Source: Begonia masoniana (Eukaryota; Streptophyta; Magnoliopsida; Cucurbitales; Begoniaceae). Taken from it: a DNA stretch of 64,000 bases. The notes under the pieces were generated by a model. That model searched no databases and was not told the DNA's origin. It worked only from the letters and a program-made list of their open reading frames with translations. Location of the stretch: positions 23,343,432 to 23,407,431 of the forward strand of contig CM039509.1 in the NCBI GenBank assembly GCA_022432975.1, in the 5' to 3' direction. Positions within the stretch are counted from its first letter, which is position 1. Each line of letters starts with the position of its first letter. Made by a program: the position numbers and the translations under genes. Positions 63,330 to 64,000 of the stretch are shown one piece after another.

Positions 63330-64000
63330 CCGACACATTCACTCTCGGCGATTTTGCTCTCCTCTCTAGAGCTCTCTCTTTCAGCCAGCTACAGCTCCTT
63401 TCGGCGACCGATTCTTCAGTCTCCGCCCCGACGAATTTACACCCTAGGTAAGACCCGATAATGTAGTTGCTGGTTAACCATTTTGAGCTCTGTCTTTCAG
63501 CTAAGCTCTGTAGTTTCGGATTCTTCAATGGCAGAGTTATTTTAGTAACATTTTAATCCGCATTTAGTAATGACTTTCCGATTCGAATCTGGACATTAAG
63601 ATAATCGACTGTGTACAGCTGCTAGGTTGAATCTGATTATTTAGGACCTGGAATCTGAATCCACGCACACAAGGTGCTGACTAGAGAAACTAGAAGTACA
63701 AATGTGTTAGATTCTAGGATAACTATTGGTTAGGACTTTTAGGATTTTGTTTAACTCCGTAATGTGAAATGTTCTAGGTGAAGAAGATTGCAGAGAAATG
63801 CTCCAGATTGCTAAGGAAACCAGGTAAGTGAATGTGTAGGATACCCAGCCATTAGGGCCCTACATCACGAGGGTACTAGTTAAAAATTGATTTTCGATGT
63901 TTAAAGATTATCTGAGCTTTTGTCTGTTAGTTACGATACTTGAACTGTAAGAATGATCCTTGTTAGATGTATGAACTGTTCAGTAGAATGATGAACTAAG

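Larger units (their letters stand above)
61857..64000 (+). mobile_element. LTR N, right end outside window, split by a Cassandra-type TRIM
   Basis: Starts TGTAACACCCGACAATCC at 61857 and follows the start of solo LTR K read on its minus strand (shared CCAGGTGA). It is split at 62048 by the TRIM and resumes at 63330 (TSD CCGAC). Donor 1 (CCTAG|GTAAG) is at about 63449, the acceptor TTCTAG ends 63776, the mini-exon is 63777-63823 and donor 2 is at 63824. HP1 is GCC-ATTAG-GGC, followed by CCTACATCACGAGG. Whether it belongs to a full element cannot be told. Confidence 0.82.

Noticed and set aside
62324..63338. Minus-strand open frames of 303 and 325 codons, and shorter plus-strand ones
   Set aside because: They run antisense or across TRIM LTRs and 5S-derived sequence, repeat themselves with the LTR copies and overlap in several frames. 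TRIMs are non-coding.

Overview
The window looks like heterochromatic, repeat-filled DNA of a flowering plant, probably a eudicot (inference). Nearly all of it is Ty3/gypsy LTR retrotransposons of the chromovirus/Tekay type: gag with a CCHC knuckle, DTG protease, FIDDIL reverse transcriptase, RNase H, HHCC/DDE integrase and a C-terminal degenerate chromodomain. Primer sites resemble the initiator-Met tRNA complement (TGGTATCAGAGCC). I found no convincing host protein gene, no intact rRNA or tRNA gene and no CRISPR.

The layout was solved from LTR ends (TG...CA) and 5-bp target-site duplications (TSDs). Left block: element A (minus) runs off the left edge; its 5' LTR (4888-18098) holds solo LTR H and solo LTR J, and J holds solo LTRs I and K. 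About 2 kb of AT-rich DNA follows. Right block: solo LTR E (20113-55815, TSD ATGTG) was split by element C (21952-54992, minus, TSD AGAGC). C's gag was split by element B (28387-49606, plus, TSD CGATC). B's RNase H was split by solo LTR F (TSD TAGCG), and B's 3' LTR by element D (minus), which keeps a 1487-codon gag-pol frame. C's 5' LTR also took solo LTR G (TSD CCTGG). An assembly gap (37101-37200) and scrambled sequence lie at the lost B/D junction. Further right are a truncated LTR (M), unassigned AT-rich DNA, and LTR N running off the right edge. N carries a composite Cassandra-type TRIM whose LTRs contain 5S-rRNA-derived sequence.

The most unusual signal is inside the LTRs. All families, including those with little other similarity, share what looks like a spliced leader: a first donor, an intron of about 90-400 nt, a mini-exon of about 45-55 nt, then CAG|GTAAG and a second intron of about 480-920 nt ending at G(A/G)TGTAG|GT. 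A small hairpin (HP1) follows the second donor, a second hairpin (HP2) precedes its acceptor, and the strand after HP1 (CCTACATCACGGAG type) can pair with the acceptor (CTCCCTGATGTAGG type). Stem sequences differ between families while pairing is kept. I saw this by eye; it is a candidate RNA system, not a proven one.

Only D keeps a complete polyprotein frame, and its integrase zinc finger has a Cys-to-Tyr change. A, B and C carry stops, frameshifts or insertions. Seven solo LTRs against four elements with internal regions point to frequent LTR-LTR recombination.
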